The notes below the pieces were generated by a model. That model saw only the letters and a program-made list of their open reading frames with translations. It did not search any database and was not told where the DNA came from. Below, piece after piece: positions 42,719 to 50,862 of a stretch of 64,000 nucleotides of DNA. The number at the start of each line of letters is the position of its first letter. Within the stretch, counting starts at the first letter, position 1. Both the position numbers and the translations under genes were made by a program. The DNA comes from Brevundimonas subvibrioides (GTDB taxonomy: Bacteria; Pseudomonadota; Alphaproteobacteria; Caulobacterales; Caulobacteraceae). The stretch is taken from contig NCEB01000007.1 of assembly GCA_002280475.1 (NCBI GenBank), forward strand, positions 62,001-126,000, read 5' to 3'.

Positions 42719-45559
42719 CTAAAGACCCAGCGTCGGGTCCAGCAGGTCCAGTTCGGCGGCCGGGATCACCACCAGGTCCGGATGGGCCGCGCGCATGGCT
42801 TCCACGAAGAACTGGCCGTCGCCGACCACCACCACATAGGCCTGGTCCGGATCCAGCCGGACCGCCGCCGCCCGCAGGGTCTCCGGCGTCGTGGCGCGGA
42901 TACGCTCGGCATAGCGTTCGGACTCGTCCAGCGGCAGCCCCAGGGTGACGGCGTCGGCCAGGAAGCCGCCCAGGCCCCCCGTCGTCTCGATGGCGCGCGA
43001 GAAGCCGCCGGCCAGATAGGTCTCCCGGTCGGACAGGGCCTGTTCGGCGATGGCCTCGGTGCGGACGCGCTCCATCTGGGCCAGGACCAGGTCGACGACC
43101 TCCAGCGCGCTCTCGTTCTTGGTCTGGGTCGTGGCCGTCAGAAGGCCGCTTTCCGCCCGCCCGGGAAGGGACGAATTGGCCCCGTAACTGAGGCCGCGCT
43201 TGGCCCGCACCTCCTGGAACAGATGGCCGTTCTGACCTCCGCCCAGGACCGCGTTGGCCACGGCCAGGGGATAGAAGTCGGGATCTGAGCGCGCCGGACC
43301 GCGCACCCCCGCGGCGATGGCGGCCTGGCCGGCACCCGGCAGATCGACGACGACGATGCGGGGCGGACGGACCTCGCCCGCACGCGTCTCGGTCCGGGGC
43401 ATAAGATCAGCCGGCCGGGTCCAGTCGCCCAGGGTGCGTTCGGCGAAGGCGAAGCCCTCCTCGGCGCTCATGCCGCCGGTGATGATCAGGGCGGCGTTGT
43501 CGGGCCGCCACCAGCGGTCGTGGTGCGCCTGGACGTCGCCTCGGCTGATCTGGCGCACCGAGGCGGGCAGGCCCGACGACGACGCGCCATAGGGGGCGTC
43601 ACCGAACGCGACGCGCTGCAGCACCAGACTGGCCAGGGGGCCGGGCTGGCGCAGGGCCACGGTCAGGGCGTTGACCGTGCGGGTGCGCGACCGCTCCAGC
43701 TCGGCCTCGGCGAAGGTCGGGCGCTCGACGATATCGGACAGGATGTCGCCGACCGGTCCGGCCGAGGCGATCGGGGCCGAGACGCTGAGGGTGGTCGAGT
43801 CCGCGCCCGCCCCCCCGCCGACGACGGCGCCGGCCGCCTCCAGTGAACGGGCGATCTCGGGGGCCGAACGATCGCCGGCGCCCTGGGTCGCCAGACCCGC
43901 GGTGAAGTCCGCCAGGCCCGCGCGGTCGGCAGGGTCGGAGGCGGCCCCGCCCGCGATCACCAGCTGGGCGTTCATGATCGGCAGGTCGGTCGAGCGCGCC
44001 ACGATCACCCGCAGGCCGTTCGACAGGGTCCGTTCGACGATCTCGGGCGCGGCCTTGACCCTGGGCTCGCCGGGGGCCGGAGGAGCCTCGCGCTCGCCTT
44101 CGGCCCGCAGTTCGTTGGCCGGCAGGATGGCGGGCGGCACGCTCAGGAAGGTCGGCATCGGGGCCGGGTTCTTCCAGCTGTCCTCGGCCACGCCCTCGGG
44201 CCTCTGGCTTTCGTCCAGATAGCGGATCGAGACGCGGGCGTTCTCATCCAGATACCGGCGGGCCACGCGCTGGACATCGGCGGCGGTGACGGCGCGGATC
44301 TGTTGCACCCGACGGTCCGGCGCGCGCGGATCGTTCTCGGCGACGACGGCATTGCCCAGCATGAAGGCCCGGCCGGACGCGGTCTCGCGCTGGCGCAGGT
44401 CGGCGGCCAGGAGCTCGGTCTGGGCCTCGATCAGTTCGGCGTCGGTGATCGGTTCGTCACGGATGCGGGCGAGCTCGGCGTTCAGGGCCGCCTCGGCCTC
44501 CTCGATCTCGCGACCGGCGGCGACGGTGACGTTGGCGGTGAGGGTGCCGCCTTCCTCGTCCGCATTGGCACCGAGGCCCGCCGACGCCGCGACCTGACTG
44601 CCGTAGACCAGAGACTGGAACAGGCGCGAGCTCTGGCCGCGCGACATGACCGCGCTCATCACGTCCAGGGCGGCGCTGTCCCCGGAGCGCGCGTCCACGC
44701 CGGGAAAGACGGCGGCGATGGCGGGCAGCGGCACATTGGGGGCATAGGCGATGACCGAGCGGGGCTGGGTCCGGGGCGTCGGCACCGGACGCTCCAGCAC
44801 CGGCACCGGCCGGTCCGGGTTGCGGATGTCGCCGAAATACTGGTCAACCAGCCGGTCGAGCTCGGCCGGATCGAAATTGCCCGACACGATCATGGTCGCC
44901 GTGGCCGGGCGGTAATAAGCCTCGTGGAAGGCACGGGCGTCATCGATGCCGGCGGCGTCCAGCTCCTCCAGCGAGCCGATCACGCTGCGGCGATAGACGT
45001 GCTCGTCATAGGCGTTGTCGCCGATGACGAACCGCTGCAGCCGACCGTAGGGCGGGGCGTAGACGCGCTGGCGCAGTTCTTCCTGCACGATCGACCGCTC
45101 GGCGTCGAACACCGCCTGATCGACCACCGGCCGGGCCATGCGCTCAGCGTGGGTCCACAGCATGGTCTCCAGATACTGGGGCGGGACGGTCTCGTAGTAG
45201 TTGGTGAAGTCCTGGCCGGTGGAGGCGTTGCGCGCCCCGCCCGCGTTCTCGACCATGGTCGAGATGCCGCCGTAGGGGATGTTCACCGTCTTGCGGCTGA
45301 GGATGTGCTCGAACAGATGGGCGAAGCCCGAGCGGCCCTGCGGGTCGTCCTTGCCGCCCACGTCGTACCACAGCTGGACCGTGACCGTGCCGGCGGTGGC
45401 GTCGGGCATGGCATAGACGTCCAGGCCGTTCGACAGTTCACGGTGGGTGAACTCCAGCGGCGGCGGCGCGATGTCGGGCGCGACCTGGGCCGCGACGGTC
45501 ATCGGCGCGGCCGAAATCAGGACGGCGAGAGAAGAACCCAGCAGGAGCGAACGCAGCAT
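42719..45559 (-). CDS. M16 family zinc metallopeptidase (two-domain, secreted), second paralog
   Basis: A 946-residue protein with a signal peptide (MLRSLLLGSSLAVLISAAPM, then TVAAQ). The active N-domain has HLFEH in SGFAHLFEHILSRKTV and a downstream EEL/R ligand region (QEELRQ). The C-half (SNGLRVIVARSTDLPIMNAQ onward) is the inactive domain. Family and length match the proteins at 4580 and 47562. All three would be periplasmic peptidases. It is convergent with eda and has an inverted-repeat element upstream of its start. Confidence 0.9.
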   Translation of the reverse strand: MLRSLLLGSSLAVLISAAPMTVAAQVAPDIAPPPLEFTHRELSNGLDVYAMPDATAGTVTVQLWYDVGGKDDPQGRSGFAHLFEHILSRKTVNIPYGGISTMVENAGGARNASTGQDFTNYYETVPPQYLETMLWTHAERMARPVVDQAVFDAERSIVQEELRQRVYAPPYGRLQRFVIGDNAYDEHVYRRSVIGSLEELDAAGIDDARAFHEAYYRPATATMIVSGNFDPAELDRLVDQYFGDIRNPDRPVPVLERPVPTPRTQPRSVIAYAPNVPLPAIAAVFPGVDARSGDSAALDVMSAVMSRGQSSRLFQSLVYGSQVAASAGLGANADEEGGTLTANVTVAAGREIEEAEAALNAELARIRDEPITDAELIEAQTELLAADLRQRETASGRAFMLGNAVVAENDPRAPDRRVQQIRAVTAADVQRVARRYLDENARVSIRYLDESQRPEGVAEDSWKNPAPMPTFLSVPPAILPANELRAEGEREAPPAPGEPRVKAAPEIVERTLSNGLRVIVARSTDLPIMNAQLVIAGGAASDPADRAGLADFTAGLATQGAGDRSAPEIARSLEAAGAVVGGGAGADSTTLSVSAPIASAGPVGDILSDIVERPTFAEAELERSRTRTVNALTVALRQPGPLASLVLQRVAFGDAPYGASSSGLPASVRQISRGDVQAHHDRWWRPDNAALIITGGMSAEEGFAFAERTLGDWTRPADLMPRTETRAGEVRPPRIVVVDLPGAGQAAIAAGVRGPARSDPDFYPLAVANAVLGGGQNGHLFQEVRAKRGLSYGANSSLPGRAESGLLTATTQTKNESALEVVDLVLAQMERVRTEAIAEQALSDRETYLAGGFSRAIETTGGLGGFLADAVTLGLPLDESERYAERIRATTPETLRAAAVRLDPDQAYVVVVGDGQFFVEAMRAAHPDLVVIPAAELDLLDPTLGL

Positions 45560-45642
45560 GACGGCCTCGGAGGACGGACAAATGTTGCCCGACCCTAGGC
45601 CCGCCGCCGCGCCGCCTCAAAGTTACGACGGGTTAATGTCGG

Positions 45643-45775
45643 TCTCCCTCCCCTTCATGGGGAGGGACCGTGAGCGAAAGCGAGCGAGGGTGGGGCCGTG
45701 TCGTCCATGCGCACGATCTGAACGTCCCCACCCGGACCGCTTCGCGGTCGTCCCTCCCCACGAAGGGGAGGGAGA
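45643..45775. repeat. Inverted repeat with nested CCCTCCCC/GGGGAGGG hairpins
   Basis: Two hairpins, around 45644-45667 and 45750-45774, each of the form CCCTCCCC-loop-GGGGAGGG, are also complementary to each other as left and right arms. They are separated by about 80 bp, giving a cruciform-capable element between the M16 gene start and the stop of the OmpA-like gene. It has no gene content. Confidence 0.7.
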
Positions 45776-45781
45776 GACGCC

Positions 45782-46330
45782 CTAGCTCAGGACGACGATC
45801 GCCACGCGCCGGTTCTGGGCGCGGCCTTCGGGGGTGGCGTTGTCGGCGACCGGAGCCTCTTCGCCATAGGAGATGGTCGCCATGCGGTTCAGCGCGATGC
45901 CCTGACGGCTGAGCGAGCGACGCACGGCCTCGGCCCGGGCGGCGCCGAGGGCGTCGTTGTAGGCTTCCGGCCCCGAGGAGTCGGTGTGGCCCTGGATTTC
46001 CAGATAGACGTTGACGTTCTCGGCCTTCAGCCGGTTGGCCAGTTCGGTCAGCCGCGCCTCGGCTTCGGGCGACAGGGCGTCGCGATCGGTGGGGAACTTC
46101 ACCGAGTCGTCCGACAGCACGACCTCGTACATGAACTTGCCTTCAGCCAGCACATAGGCCGCGTTGGCGCGGTCGAGCGCCTGGCCGGCGGTGCCTTCCA
46201 CGCCGGTCACGCGGGTGTCGACCACGGCGACCTGGTCGCGCACGAAATTGCGGGTGGCGCAGCCGCTGGCGAGCAGGCCGAGCGCCAGCACGGCCCCGGT
46301 CATCAGCACGGGACGGGCGGGAGATTTCAT
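45782..46330 (-). CDS. OmpA-family outer-membrane lipoprotein
   Basis: A 182-residue protein. The lipoprotein signal is VLMTGAVLALGLLASGCATR (lipobox ASGC). A short linker precedes a C-terminal OmpA-like peptidoglycan-binding domain (YLEIQGHTDSSGPEAYNDAL, ISYGEEAPVADNATPEGRAQ, then NRRVAIVVLS). It should anchor the outer membrane to the cell wall. The start at 46330 gives a compact signal. An in-frame ATG at 46354 would add 8 residues and cannot be excluded. It is transcribed away from the TonB-like gene. Confidence 0.85.
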   Translation of the reverse strand: MKSPARPVLMTGAVLALGLLASGCATRNFVRDQVAVVDTRVTGVEGTAGQALDRANAAYVLAEGKFMYEVVLSDDSVKFPTDRDALSPEAEARLTELANRLKAENVNVYLEIQGHTDSSGPEAYNDALGAARAEAVRRSLSRQGIALNRMATISYGEEAPVADNATPEGRAQNRRVAIVVLS

Positions 46331-46569
46331 CTGAGAGAGGATCAAGGGGAGCATCCTGAGCGGCCGGGTGCGCGAGCCCGAAACATTACGCGCTTGTCAT
46401 TGGACGGGGCCAAAGGGCCATCGCATGGCCCGTTCTGGGCCTGAATTCGGCAGCTTGACCGTGGGCGTGGGCCGTCCGGCCGCCCCGCCGCCGCCCCAAA
46501 GCTGACGCGCCCGAGTGGTCTTGAAAGGGGTCACCCGGCGCCCTCGCGCGTCGCCGCCGGACCGCCGAC

Positions 46570-47478
46570 GTGCCGCCAACCGACGAAAGACAAAGCCGAA
46601 ATCCCGATGCCTTGGTCGATCGCCCGGCGAGGCGGCACCGCCGGGGCGGGGTCTGGGGCGCAGGCGTCGCGCTCAGTCTCGCGGCCCATCTGGCGGCCCT
46701 GATCGCCTTTCTGTCGATCCGGCCACCGGCGGACGTTTTTTCTCTGCCGGACCCTCCGGAGGCGGTCGTTGTCGACCTGACCCCTCCCCCGATCCCGTCA
46801 CCCCCGCCGAAACCGGAGCCTGAACCCACGAACGAAGCGGCGCAGACTGAGGCTTCGGCCGCCGCGCCGGAGCCGGAGCCACCCGCGCCTTCCACGGTCG
46901 CGAGGCCCGCGCCTCCGCGTCCGGCCGCCCGGCTTCGGCCCGCGCGCCTGCCCCCGCCGCCCGAGGTCGAGACCGTGGCCGCCTCGCCCGCGCCGCCCAC
47001 CCCCGCCCCGCCCGCGCCCCCGGCCGGACTGACGGCGTCGCAACTGGCCGGCGCGGCGACCGCGGGATCCGGCACCGGCGGCGGTTCGGGCTCCGGCACG
47101 GGATCAGGCGCCGGCGGCGGAAGCGGCGGAGGCGGCGGTTCGGGCCGCTGCGACATGATCCAACGGGTTCAGGACGCCTTGAGGGAAAACACGGGCGTGG
47201 TCGCGGCCACCCGACGGGCCCAGGCCCTGCTGCCCAGCGATCGCCGCGCTCTGCTGGTCTGGGACGGCGACTGGGTGATGAACCCCGGAGAGGCGGGTCG
47301 CGGCCTGGCGGGGCTGAGGCAGGCCATCGCCGTCGAGATCGCCTTCGCCCCGGCCGAGTGCCGGCGCCAGGCCGAGCGCGGACTGGTGCTGCTGACCCTG
47401 GCCGAGGGGCCGGGTGCCGCCCGGCTGGCCCTCGGCACCGGAAGCTGGCGCTGGTCGGATCTGACCGGGGTTCGCTGA
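46570..47478 (+). CDS. TonB-like anchored protein with an unfamiliar C-terminal domain
   Basis: A 302-residue protein. The N-terminal membrane helix (about residues 30-50, VALSLAAHLAALIAFLSIRP) and long Pro/Glu/Ala-rich stalk (50-160, many PxPxPxP runs), then Gly/Ser-rich linkers (165-195), are built like TonB. The last 105 residues (CDMIQRVQDALRENTGVVAA, LLVWDGDWVMNPGEAGRGLA) are not a TonB C-domain. There is one Cys at the start of this domain. It could be a TonB-like energy or contact protein with a novel receptor end. No ExbB/D genes are near. Two M16 genes flank this region. Confidence 0.7.
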   Translation: MPPTDERQSRNPDALVDRPARRHRRGGVWGAGVALSLAAHLAALIAFLSIRPPADVFSLPDPPEAVVVDLTPPPIPSPPPKPEPEPTNEAAQTEASAAAPEPEPPAPSTVARPAPPRPAARLRPARLPPPPEVETVAASPAPPTPAPPAPPAGLTASQLAGAATAGSGTGGGSGSGTGSGAGGGSGGGGGSGRCDMIQRVQDALRENTGVVAATRRAQALLPSDRRALLVWDGDWVMNPGEAGRGLAGLRQAIAVEIAFAPAECRRQAERGLVLLTLAEGPGAARLALGTGSWRWSDLTGVR

Positions 47479-47561
47479 ACGGTCACATTACGGGCCTGTA
47501 ACGTGCGCGCGGCCAGCCGGCCCGATACGGTCCCCGCTCCTGTCCGCCGGAGCCCCCTCCC

Positions 47562-50408
47562 ATGATGCCGTCCATCAAGTCGCGCCTGAAGTCCGCCGCC
47601 GCCGCCCTGGCCCTGATCACCGCCTTCGGAGCGTCGGCCCCGGCGCTGGCCCAGACAGCGCCCGCCGCCATCGAGGTTCCGCCCCTCGGCTTCCAGAAGC
47701 GGACCCTGCCGAACGGCATGGACGTCTATACCTCGCGCGATACGACGACCTCGAACGTCACCGTCCAGGTCTGGTACCGGGTCGGCGGCAAGGACGATCC
47801 GGAGGGCCGCTCGGGCTTCGCCCACCTGTTCGAACACCTGATGTTCAAGGCCACCAAGGACTTTCCCGACGAGACCTTCGATCGCCTGACCGAGGACGTG
47901 GGCGGCAACAACAACGCCTTCACCGGCGACGACGTCACCGGCTACTACCAGACCATTCCGGCCAACCACCTGGAGCGGCTGATCTTCGCCGAGGCCAGCC
48001 GCCTGTCGTCCCTGGTGGTCGACGAGGCCGTGTTCGAAAGCGAGCGCGACGTCGTCAAGGAAGAGTATCGCCAGGGCATCCTTGCCAGCCCCTACGGCCG
48101 GCTGTTCGGCCTGTTCATGGCCGCGACGGTCTATGAGGAGAGCCCCTATCGCCGGGGCGTGATCGGCTCGCTGGAGAACCTGGACGCGGCGACCATCGAG
48201 GACGTGCGCCGCTTCCACGCCACCTACTATCGGCCGGACAACGCCTTCCTGATCGTGGCCGGCAATTTCGACCAGGCCCAGCTGGACGGCTGGATCGACC
48301 AGTATCTGGCGCCGATCCCGAACCCCGATCGTCCCCTGCCCGAGAACAACGTCGTCGAGCCCGAGCCGACCGGCCCGCGCGAGGCGACCTTCCATGCCCC
48401 CAACGTGCCCCTGCCGGCGGTGGTGCTGGCCTGGCCGACGGTGGCCTACCGCGAGGCCGACCGGATCCCGCTGACGGTTCTGGACGGCATCCTGTCGACC
48501 GGCGAGAGCTCGCGCCTGTATCGCTCGCTGGTCTATGAGCAGCAGATCGCGGCCCAGGCCGCGTCCAATCCCGAGTTCCTGCAACAGGCCGGCTATCTGT
48601 CGGCCTATGCCATCATGGCGGGCGGCGAGACGCCCGAGACCGGCATCGCCGCGATCCGCGCCGAGATCGCCCGCCTGCGCGACGAACCCGTCACCGAAGC
48701 CGAACTGACCGAGGCCAAGAACGAACTGGTCGCCAACGCCCTGCGTGGCCGAGAAACCGTAGAGGACCGCGCCACGGTCCTGGGCCAGGTGCTGATCGCC
48801 ACCGGCGACGCCTCCGTCGCCGACCGCGAGATCGCCCTGATCCAGGCCGTCACCGCCGCCGACATCCAGCGCGTGGCCCGCGAATATCTGACCGACCAGC
48901 GCGCCCTGACCGTCCGCTATCTGAATGCCGACGACGCCAATCCGCCGACCGCCCAGGTCACCGAGGTCAGCGCGCCGGTCACGGTCGAGGAACTGGCCCC
49001 GGTCGGCGAGATCTTCACCCTGCTGCCCGAAGATCAGCGCGCCGCCCTGCCCGAACCGGGCGAGCCGGTGTCGCCGACCACGCCGCCGGTCGCCGACTTC
49101 CGGCTGGACAACGGCCTGCGCGTGCTGGTGGTCGAGAAGGAGGGCCTGCCGCTGGTGTCGGCCCGGCTGAACTTCGATGCCGGTTCCGCCCATGAGGCGC
49201 CGGGCAAGGCGGGCCTGGCCTCCATGACCGCCGGGCTGCTGACGCAGGGCACGGCCACGCGAACGGCGCCCCAGATCGCCACCGAGATCGAGCAACTGGG
49301 GGCCCAGATCGGCGCCGGCGCGGGCCCGGACTTCACCAACGTCTATGCCAACGCTCCGGCCGACGTCTTTCCGCAGGCGGTCGCCCTGATGGCCGATCTG
49401 GTCAGGAACCCCGCCTTCGCCGCCGAGGAGCTGGAACGCCAGCGCACCCAGACGCTGGACGCGTTGCGCATCAGCCTGTCGACGCCCGGACCGGTCGCCG
49501 CCCAGGCCGCCGCCCGGGTGGTCTATGGCGAGGCCCCCTACGGCGCGCCGGGCTCGGGCACCTTGACGACCCTGCCCGCCCTGACGCGCGAGGACGTCGC
49601 CGCCTTCCACGCCGCCCGGTATCGCCCGTCGGACGCCACCGTGGTCTTCTCCGGGGCCATTGACGAAGCCGAGGCCCGGGCCCTGGCCCAGACAGCGTTC
49701 GGCGACTGGCGCGGGGCCGGTCCGGCGACCGAGGCGGTCCAGCCGGCCGGTGAGCGCCTGCCCACCCGGATCGTCGTCATCGACCAGCCCGGCGCGGGCC
49801 AGGCCGCCGTGGTCGCCGCCCTGCGGGGCGTGTCGCGCACCGATGCCGACTACTTCCCCCTGACGCTGGGCAACACCCTTTTGGGCGGCAGCTTCACCTC
49901 GCGCCTGAACCAGGAGATCCGCATCAAGCGCGGCCTCAGCTATGGCACCCGCTCGTCGCTGGGCGCGCGCGCCGACCCGGGTCTGTTCACCGCCAGCGCC
50001 CAGACCCGCAACGACGCCGCCGTCGAGGTCGCCGGGCTGATCCTGGCCGAGATCGAGCGCCTGTCGACGACGCAGCCGACCGCCAGCGAATTGACCACCC
50101 GCCAGGCCATCCTGACGGGGGCCTTCGGAGGCCAGCTGGAGACGGTCGACGGCCTGGGCGGCCTGGTCGCCGGCCTGGCTCTCTACGACCTGCCGATGAG
50201 CGAGCTGGCGGACTATGTCGGCAAGGTCGAGGCCATCGACGGCCCGGCGGTGCAGGCCGCCTTCGCCGAACATTTGCCGGTCGACCGGGCCAGCCTGGTC
50301 ATCGTCGGTGACGCGGCGCAATTCATCGACGCGCTGCGCGCCCGTTACCCGCAGGTGGAGGTCATCCCCCTGACGGCGCTGAACCTCGATCGGGCGGCGT
50401 TGCAATAG
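47562..50408 (+). CDS. M16 family zinc metallopeptidase (two-domain, secreted), third paralog
   Basis: A 948-residue protein. The signal peptide (IKSRLKSAAAALALITAFGA, then SAPALAQ) follows an MM start. The zinc motif HLFEH lies in SGFAHLFEHLMFKATKDFPD, and the third ligand Glu in VVKEEYRQGI. The inactive C-domain begins near LDNGLRVLVVEKEGLPLVSA. It is the same family as those at 4580 and 42719. It is separated from tRNA-Gly by about 90 bp. Confidence 0.92.
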   Translation: MMPSIKSRLKSAAAALALITAFGASAPALAQTAPAAIEVPPLGFQKRTLPNGMDVYTSRDTTTSNVTVQVWYRVGGKDDPEGRSGFAHLFEHLMFKATKDFPDETFDRLTEDVGGNNNAFTGDDVTGYYQTIPANHLERLIFAEASRLSSLVVDEAVFESERDVVKEEYRQGILASPYGRLFGLFMAATVYEESPYRRGVIGSLENLDAATIEDVRRFHATYYRPDNAFLIVAGNFDQAQLDGWIDQYLAPIPNPDRPLPENNVVEPEPTGPREATFHAPNVPLPAVVLAWPTVAYREADRIPLTVLDGILSTGESSRLYRSLVYEQQIAAQAASNPEFLQQAGYLSAYAIMAGGETPETGIAAIRAEIARLRDEPVTEAELTEAKNELVANALRGRETVEDRATVLGQVLIATGDASVADREIALIQAVTAADIQRVAREYLTDQRALTVRYLNADDANPPTAQVTEVSAPVTVEELAPVGEIFTLLPEDQRAALPEPGEPVSPTTPPVADFRLDNGLRVLVVEKEGLPLVSARLNFDAGSAHEAPGKAGLASMTAGLLTQGTATRTAPQIATEIEQLGAQIGAGAGPDFTNVYANAPADVFPQAVALMADLVRNPAFAAEELERQRTQTLDALRISLSTPGPVAAQAAARVVYGEAPYGAPGSGTLTTLPALTREDVAAFHAARYRPSDATVVFSGAIDEAEARALAQTAFGDWRGAGPATEAVQPAGERLPTRIVVIDQPGAGQAAVVAALRGVSRTDADYFPLTLGNTLLGGSFTSRLNQEIRIKRGLSYGTRSSLGARADPGLFTASAQTRNDAAVEVAGLILAEIERLSTTQPTASELTTRQAILTGAFGGQLETVDGLGGLVAGLALYDLPMSELADYVGKVEAIDGPAVQAAFAEHLPVDRASLVIVGDAAQFIDALRARYPQVEVIPLTALNLDRAALQ

Positions 50409-50496
50409 GCGGGTCCGGGCGGAATCGGCGCGACATGCATTTTCGGCTTGCGAGCCTGTCGCGCCCTCCGCTATAGGCCCCGCTCTCGACTGAGAC

Positions 50497-50571
50497 GCGG
50501 GCGTAGCTCAGGGGTAGAGCATCACCTTGCCAAGGTGAGGGTCGGGCGTTCGAATCGCCTCGCCCGCTCCA
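50497..50571 (+). tRNA. tRNA-Gly(GCC)
   Basis: A 75-nt cloverleaf with encoded CCA. The acceptor is GCGGGCG/CGCCCGC, the D arm GCTC/GAGC, the anticodon stem TCACC/GGTGA with loop TTGCCAA (anticodon GCC), and the T arm GGGCG-TTCGAAT-CGCCT. It reads GGC and GGT glycine codons. Two copies of its 3' half follow at 50640 and 50754. Confidence 0.95.
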
Positions 50572-50586
50572 GTCAGAGACCAAGAA

Positions 50587-50610
50587 GGCCCGGCGGCGAT
50601 GCCGGGCCTT
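50587..50610 (+). terminator. Intrinsic terminator after tRNA-Gly
   Basis: GGCCCGGC (50587-50594) pairs with GCCGGGCC (50601-50608) and is followed by TTTCTG. A second copy of the same hairpin follows the next tRNA fragment at 50701-50722. Confidence 0.8.
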
Positions 50611-50639
50611 TCTGTCATCCGCCCAGGGGCGCGGCCAGA

Positions 50640-50685
50640 TTGCCAAGGTGAGGGTCGGGCGTTCGATCAGCCATCGCCCGCTCCA
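50640..50685 (+). repeat. 3' tRNA-Gly fragment, first tandem copy
   Basis: This stretch repeats the anticodon loop, variable region and 3' acceptor of tRNA-Gly: TTGCCAAGGTGAGGGTCGGG, then CGTTCGATCAGCCATCGCCC and GCTCCA. The 5' half is missing, and the T-loop/T-stem is changed (TTCGATCAGCCAT for TTCGAATCGCCT), so it cannot fold as a tRNA. It is part of a 113-114-bp unit that includes a terminator copy. Confidence 0.8.
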
Positions 50686-50700
50686 GTCAGAGACCAAGAA

Positions 50701-50724
50701 GGCCCGGCGGCGATGCCGGGCCTT
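50701..50724 (+). terminator. Duplicated intrinsic terminator
   Basis: GGCCCGGCGGCGATGCCGGG with CCTTTCTG (50701-50728) repeats the terminator of the preceding tRNA unit. It is identical in stem and loop. Confidence 0.7.
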
Positions 50725-50753
50725 TCTGTCATCCGCCCATGGGCGCGGCCAGA

Positions 50754-50799
50754 TTGCCAAGGTGAGGGTCGGGCGTTCGATCAGCCATCGCCCGCTCCA
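50754..50799 (+). repeat. 3' tRNA-Gly fragment, second tandem copy
   Basis: Identical over its length to the fragment at 50640-50685 and offset by 114 bp, so this is a tandem duplication. It carries the same altered T-loop and again ends with CCA. The two fragments are more like each other than like the intact tRNA, which means the altered form was itself duplicated. Confidence 0.8.
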
Positions 50800-50815
50800 G
50801 TCGAAGAACGGAAAA

Positions 50816-50837
50816 GGCCCGGTCGCGAGACCGGGCC
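50816..50837. terminator. Hairpin between the tRNA array and the phytase gene
   Basis: GGCCCGGTC (50816-50824) pairs with GACCGGGCC (50829-50837), a 9-bp stem with a GCGA tetraloop. On the minus strand it is followed by a T-run (TTTTCCG), so it probably terminates the phytase gene 26 bp away. On the plus strand TTCCTGCGTTTT follows. Confidence 0.75.
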
Positions 50838-50862
50838 TTCCTGCGTTTTCTGCCTGTCGGGT

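Noticed and set aside
47169-50405. 1078-residue open frame opposite the third M16 gene
   Set aside because: Complete antisense overlap with a clear M16 peptidase; repetitive composition.
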